A DNA stretch of 64,000 bases from Symbiotaphrina buchneri. Its lineage: Eukaryota; Ascomycota; Symbiotaphrinales; Symbiotaphrinaceae. The translations under genes and the position numbers were made by a program. How positions within the stretch are numbered: the first letter of the stretch is position 1; each line of letters starts with the position of its first letter. Shown here piece after piece: positions 60,984-64,000 of the stretch. The stretch lies in assembly GCA_001599915.1 (NCBI GenBank), contig BCIG01000004.1, positions 186,001-250,000 of the forward strand, written 5' to 3'. Under the pieces are notes generated by a model that was not told the origin of the DNA, ran no database searches, and saw only the letters and a list, made by a program, of their open reading frames with translations.

Positions 60984-61543
60984 GCCTCAGAAATAGGACT
61001 CCAGACTTCACAACTGACGTCCTACGGGCTGCGCTTCCATCTATACCCGCCGAGAGTTATCAGCACCTTCAGTTCAAATCTTGGACTCTGAACTGCTAGC
61101 TAATTTTTTGGAAGCTTATCTGGAGTTTCTTAATGGTCGTTCGCGAGCCTTCAACGCCAAGAATGGTTTTCGGCAGGTCAGGTACGGGCCCAGGCTTCGC
61201 CGGCTGCCGAGTTTTGACCGCCGGTCTCCCTAGCCTGAGGTAACAACACTTCAGCCGTCCTTCTTTCTTTTCATATTCATTTATTAATTCCTGTTGACCC
61301 AACTGGTATGTCCTGCCCTTTCCCCCGCACAATCGTGTCCATTCTACGGGCAAACTGTACTCTCTATGATGAGTCAAATAAATTTATAGCATGTATTATC
61401 TGATGGTTGCAACATAAAGCAGCTGTTACTGAAGATCATATTTTGTCTGAGCGAGCTCTTCTTTCATAAATTCTCTCCAGTCACTTTACTGGCCGCTATC
61501 TTACTAAGAGATCCGATCTTCTAGGAGCGATTGGCGGCAAGCC
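60984..61543. promoter_or_regulatory. Divergent promoter, CYT-4-like gene / MOCS2A gene
   Basis: 560 bases between divergent starts. A 93-codon minus-strand frame at 61096-61377 is unsupported; AT-rich between 61370 and 61470. Confidence 0.4.
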
Positions 61544-61828
61544 ATGCCAAAACCTCCCGCTGGTCACTTCGTGCTGTTGTATTTCGCGTCGGCAGCGTCC
61601 TTCACAACGAAAACGTCCGAAGTTTTCAAGGCGCCTCTGTCCTTGCCGCAACTCTTCGAGCAGCTTGAAGAGCTCTACCCAGGGATTACTGAAAAGGTCT
61701 TGGATAGCTGCGCCGTAACTGTGAACCTGGAGTACATCGATTTGGACGAGATGGACGATCCGGCCAAGTGCGTTATCATTCAGGAGGGAGACGAGGTTGC
61801 CCTGATACCCCCAGTCAGCTCGGGCTAG
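61544..61828 (+). CDS. cnxG: Molybdopterin synthase small subunit, MOCS2A/CnxG-like
   Basis: Single exon, 94 residues, the normal length. A beta-grasp (ubiquitin-like) sulfur carrier that, as a C-terminal thiocarboxylate, supplies sulfur to cPMP in molybdenum cofactor synthesis; in Aspergillus the gene is cnxG. Visible features are HFVLLYFASAAS at the start, LPQLFEQLEELYPG, a middle VNLEYIDLDE strand, and IIQEGDEVALIPPVSSG at the end. The C-terminal Gly that forms the thiocarboxylate is present, but the preceding residue is Ser where bacterial and animal homologues have Gly-Gly. It is divergent from the CYT-4-like gene. Confidence 0.92.
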   Translation: MPKPPAGHFVLLYFASAASFTTKTSEVFKAPLSLPQLFEQLEELYPGITEKVLDSCAVTVNLEYIDLDEMDDPAKCVIIQEGDEVALIPPVSSG

Positions 61829-62709
61829 AGAAAATGATCGTACTTGGAGAATCCGTTCAAGTCACTCTTGTAGATCGCTCACAGGAGGATCCACTTTCAG
61901 AGCAGGTCAGGCCGATCACGCCGATGATCATGGCTGGTGGGTTGACAAGAAGCATATTTGACACCTAGAAGACCGTCAACTCTTTTAGGACGTCCATCTC
62001 GCCATGGTCATGTCTAAGTTCAAAACACTGCATCAACAACAGCTCTGACCAAGCTCTGATTCAATCACAGAGCCCAGAGAGATCGGTTGTTCTGGGATTT
62101 GATATTGGTTGAATGGCACGGAATGAGTCGGAAAGTCGGCAGGATTGGAGGCCGACGTGCCCCTCATCACGTGATGACATGTTATATACACAAAGCTGCT
62201 CAACTTCGAAGAGGCCTTTGAAGACCTTGTCTAAACCCAGCCAAGCATATTGGTAGCTTTGTCTCCGGCCTGGATAATATAATATACAGGTACATGGAAT
62301 AAGCGGGCCGAGACGGCCGTGGCACAGGCAGGTGAAGCCGAAAATCGTGGTGTGACTGGTTCTGGCGGTAGCTTGGGGATCTCATTGTGCCTTCGAGATA
62401 GAGTAAAATGCACAAGAGCAATTGCTACCTAATTGTCAGTTCATGGCCTCTGTGTCTATCTAGGGCTTGCGCAAATTGTTCTCGAAAAGATTAGAAAGTA
62501 CCCTTCAAGTAAGTGTCGTCGGACATCAATATGCGCACGAGAGCTTTCTACGGTCAAACCATCAGGATCTCGCTTCGCGGTCGCACCGTAGCCCCCTCGC
62601 TCCCCACCGACCGACCGACTCCTGCCGACCACGGACCAAAATCCGCCGTCTCGCCGTCCGCTCAACACCGATCTGGGAAGCTGCTGATCCGCATGCGCCC
62701 AATACCACG
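61829..62709. promoter_or_regulatory. Upstream region of the Zn2Cys6 factor with an E-box palindrome
   Basis: 881 bases without a supported gene. CATCACGTGATG at 62165-62176 is a perfect 12-base palindrome containing TCACGTGA, the core bound by fungal bHLH factors such as Pho4, Cbf1 or SREBP types. Whether it is used is unknown. Confidence 0.5.
62165..62176. promoter_or_regulatory. CATCACGTGATG palindrome (E-box)
   Basis: 12-base perfect inverted repeat with a CACGTG core, 534 bases before the start of the Zn2Cys6 gene and 337 bases after the MOCS2A stop. Confidence 0.5.
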
Positions 62710-64000
62710 ATGGAGATCGATCCTCGTCTGCAAGGCACAGGCCAGTCCTTGGAATCTGTTCCACCGAGCCTGCATTCCCATGGCCTGCCGGCCTTCACAC
62801 CCGATTCCGCTTCCCCGGCCTACTATTACCTCTCCCAGAACGGGCAGGGCGCCAGCTACAGTCCCGGCACCCAAAGTGACGGTCACGCTGAAGGTGACAA
62901 TGGCAATCCCACAGATCCTAAAAGGCCGCGCGCCTGTGAAGCGTGTCGTGGCCTCAAAGTGAGGTGCGAACTCGACGCCGAAAATCCGACGGGTTCTTGC
63001 AGAAGATGCGCAAAAGCTGGCCGCGCATGCGTCGTCACTGTGCCGAGCCGCAAGAGGCAGAAGAAGACCGACAGTCGTGTAGCGGAGTTGGAAAAGAAGA
63101 TTGACGCCCTGACGGCGAGTTTGCAGGCGTCAAAGTCTTCGAGAACTACGGAGAGTGGCAGTGCGGACCAAAGTCCTGAAGAGAGCTATGGAAATATGGC
63201 TCAGGGGCTTGCTGGGAATCGATTTGCAACATCTTTTACAGGCTCACCGCAGACCAAGACACCCTCCTCGCCTCACCAATGGGCACAGCCATATCTTCAC
63301 TCATCGACGCCGGCAGACAATGGTGCCGTGAGAGGTCCGTCTGTTCCAGTAAACGCGGGTCAGAAACGAAAACACTCCGGCGAGTCTCGGTACGGATCTA
63401 CTGCAGGTGGTTCAATACAGACTCCCAATGCTAGTTCTAGCATCCCGCAATCCAGTTCGGGTATCATGCCAGCAGGAAACGGGGCGCCCAATATACACTC
63501 ATTCCTTATGCCAAAGAGCACTCCGAACTCGGGATCCGTCCTCACGCCCGAATCCGCCACGTCCCCACATAACGGTCACAAGCGCCAAACTCCTGCGGAA
63601 GGTCGTCAGCCTAGTTATGAGTATGCTGATGTGATTGACCGCCGTTTGATCGATGCTGAGACAGCAGCTGAGATATTCGATCGATATGTGAACGAGATGG
63701 CTCCTCATCTTCCAATAGTCGTCTTTCCGCCTGGCACCACAGCTGCTGAAGTTCGCAAAACGAAGCCGACATTGTTCCTGTCGGTCCTATCTGCCGCTTC
63801 CGGTCCGTTGAGCTCGGACATCCAGCGTCAGCTCACGAAAGAAGTCATGCGAATATTCGCCGATCGTATCATCTGTAATGGCGAAAAGTCGCTGGAGCTT
63901 ATACAGGCATTACATGTTTCAACGTTGTGGTACTGGCCACCCGAGCACTATGAGGAGCTGAAGTTCTACCAACTCATCCACATAGCTGCAATCATGGCGA
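62710..64000 (+). CDS. Zn2Cys6 transcription factor (5' part; runs off the window)
   Basis: The frame is open from the ATG at 62710 to the last base, at least 430 residues with no stop. Residues about 74-107 form a C6 zinc cluster, C-x2-C-x6-C-x10-C-x2-C-x6-C (CEACRGLKVRCE...CRRCAKAGRAC), followed by basic SRKRQKKTDSR and a coiled-coil dimerisation helix (VAELEKKIDALTASLQ). A Ser/Pro-rich linker follows, then the start of the middle homology region (AAEIFDRYVNEMAPHLPIVVF). The cluster plus heptad resembles War1-type and other Leu3-like regulators; the target genes cannot be told. The 3' end is outside the window. Confidence 0.9.
   Translation, partial: MEIDPRLQGTGQSLESVPPSLHSHGLPAFTPDSASPAYYYLSQNGQGASYSPGTQSDGHAEGDNGNPTDPKRPRACEACRGLKVRCELDAENPTGSCRRCAKAGRACVVTVPSRKRQKKTDSRVAELEKKIDALTASLQASKSSRTTESGSADQSPEESYGNMAQGLAGNRFATSFTGSPQTKTPSSPHQWAQPYLHSSTPADNGAVRGPSVPVNAGQKRKHSGESRYGSTAGGSIQTPNASSSIPQSSSGIMPAGNGAPNIHSFLMPKSTPNSGSVLTPESATSPHNGHKRQTPAEGRQPSYEYADVIDRRLIDAETAAEIFDRYVNEMAPHLPIVVFPPGTTAAEVRKTKPTLFLSVLSAASGPLSSDIQRQLTKEVMRIFADRIICNGEKSLELIQALHVSTLWYWPPEHYEELKFYQLIHIAAIMA

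Overview
The window is nuclear DNA from a filamentous ascomycete. Genes carry one to six short introns (about 42-77 bases, GT...AG). Many intergenic stretches are CT-rich or AT-rich. The gene set (TFIIIC WD40 subunit, retromer VPS35, PRP4 kinase, CYT-4-type RNase, Dap1, DUF3433 and DUF1749 proteins, a Zn2Cys6 regulator) is fungal, and the protein details look most like Eurotiomycetes. That placement is inference from recalled family features, not from a search. Almost everything is ordinary housekeeping gene space; I see no biosynthetic cluster, phage-like element, CRISPR array, rRNA or recognisable tRNA.

Layout. 0.3-8.4 kb: TFIIIC subunit (+), DUF1749 hydrolase (-), a TRAPPC12-like TPR protein (+) and VPS35 (-), the last two convergent. 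9.0-14.6 kb: a secreted Ser/Thr-rich repeat protein (-), a DUF7730/2EXR-like protein (+), a disordered orphan (+) and a PCI-like helical protein (-). 14.9-20.3 kb: a PAQR/Izh receptor-like membrane protein (+), a short-chain dehydrogenase (+), dolichyl-phosphate mannosyltransferase DPM1 (+) and a six-span membrane protein (-). 20.3-30.4 kb: one Ran1/Sks1-type protein kinase (+) isolated in about 5.5 kb of upstream and 3.3 kb of downstream non-coding DNA. 30.5-35.9 kb: PRP4 kinase (-) and TMA7 (+), with a decayed DNA transposon wedged into their short divergent promoter. 36.3-46.2 kb: a coiled-coil orphan (-), Dap1/PGRMC (+), an M28-like PA/transferrin-receptor-type membrane protein (+) and a DUF3433 membrane protein (+). 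47.1-64 kb: an acidic probably nuclear protein (-), a large mitochondrial PPR-like protein (-), a NAPE-PLD/FMP30-like lipase (+), a CYT-4/DSS1-type mitochondrial RNase (-), the MOCS2A/CnxG small subunit (+), and the start of a Zn2Cys6 transcription factor (+) that runs off the window.

The genes do not form one pathway. Recurring themes are membrane traffic (TRAPPC12-like, VPS35, the PA/TfR-like protein), mitochondrial RNA and lipid metabolism (PPR-like, CYT-4-like, NAPE-PLD-like) and RNA processing (PRP4, TFIIIC). The most informative non-genic feature is the Fot1/pogo-type transposon at 33441-35431, with 91-base inverted ends, a TA target duplication and an AT-rich interior typical of repeat-induced point mutation. 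The most interesting protein is the M28-like gene at 39815-42496. Its catalytic Glu position is Lys, and it has an LPxY motif in the cytoplasmic tail, so it may be a non-enzymatic adaptor rather than a peptidase. I found no clearly new multi-gene system.

All exon structures were worked out by hand from splice signals, reading phase and family similarity; every multi-exon gene listed keeps frame through all its junctions.
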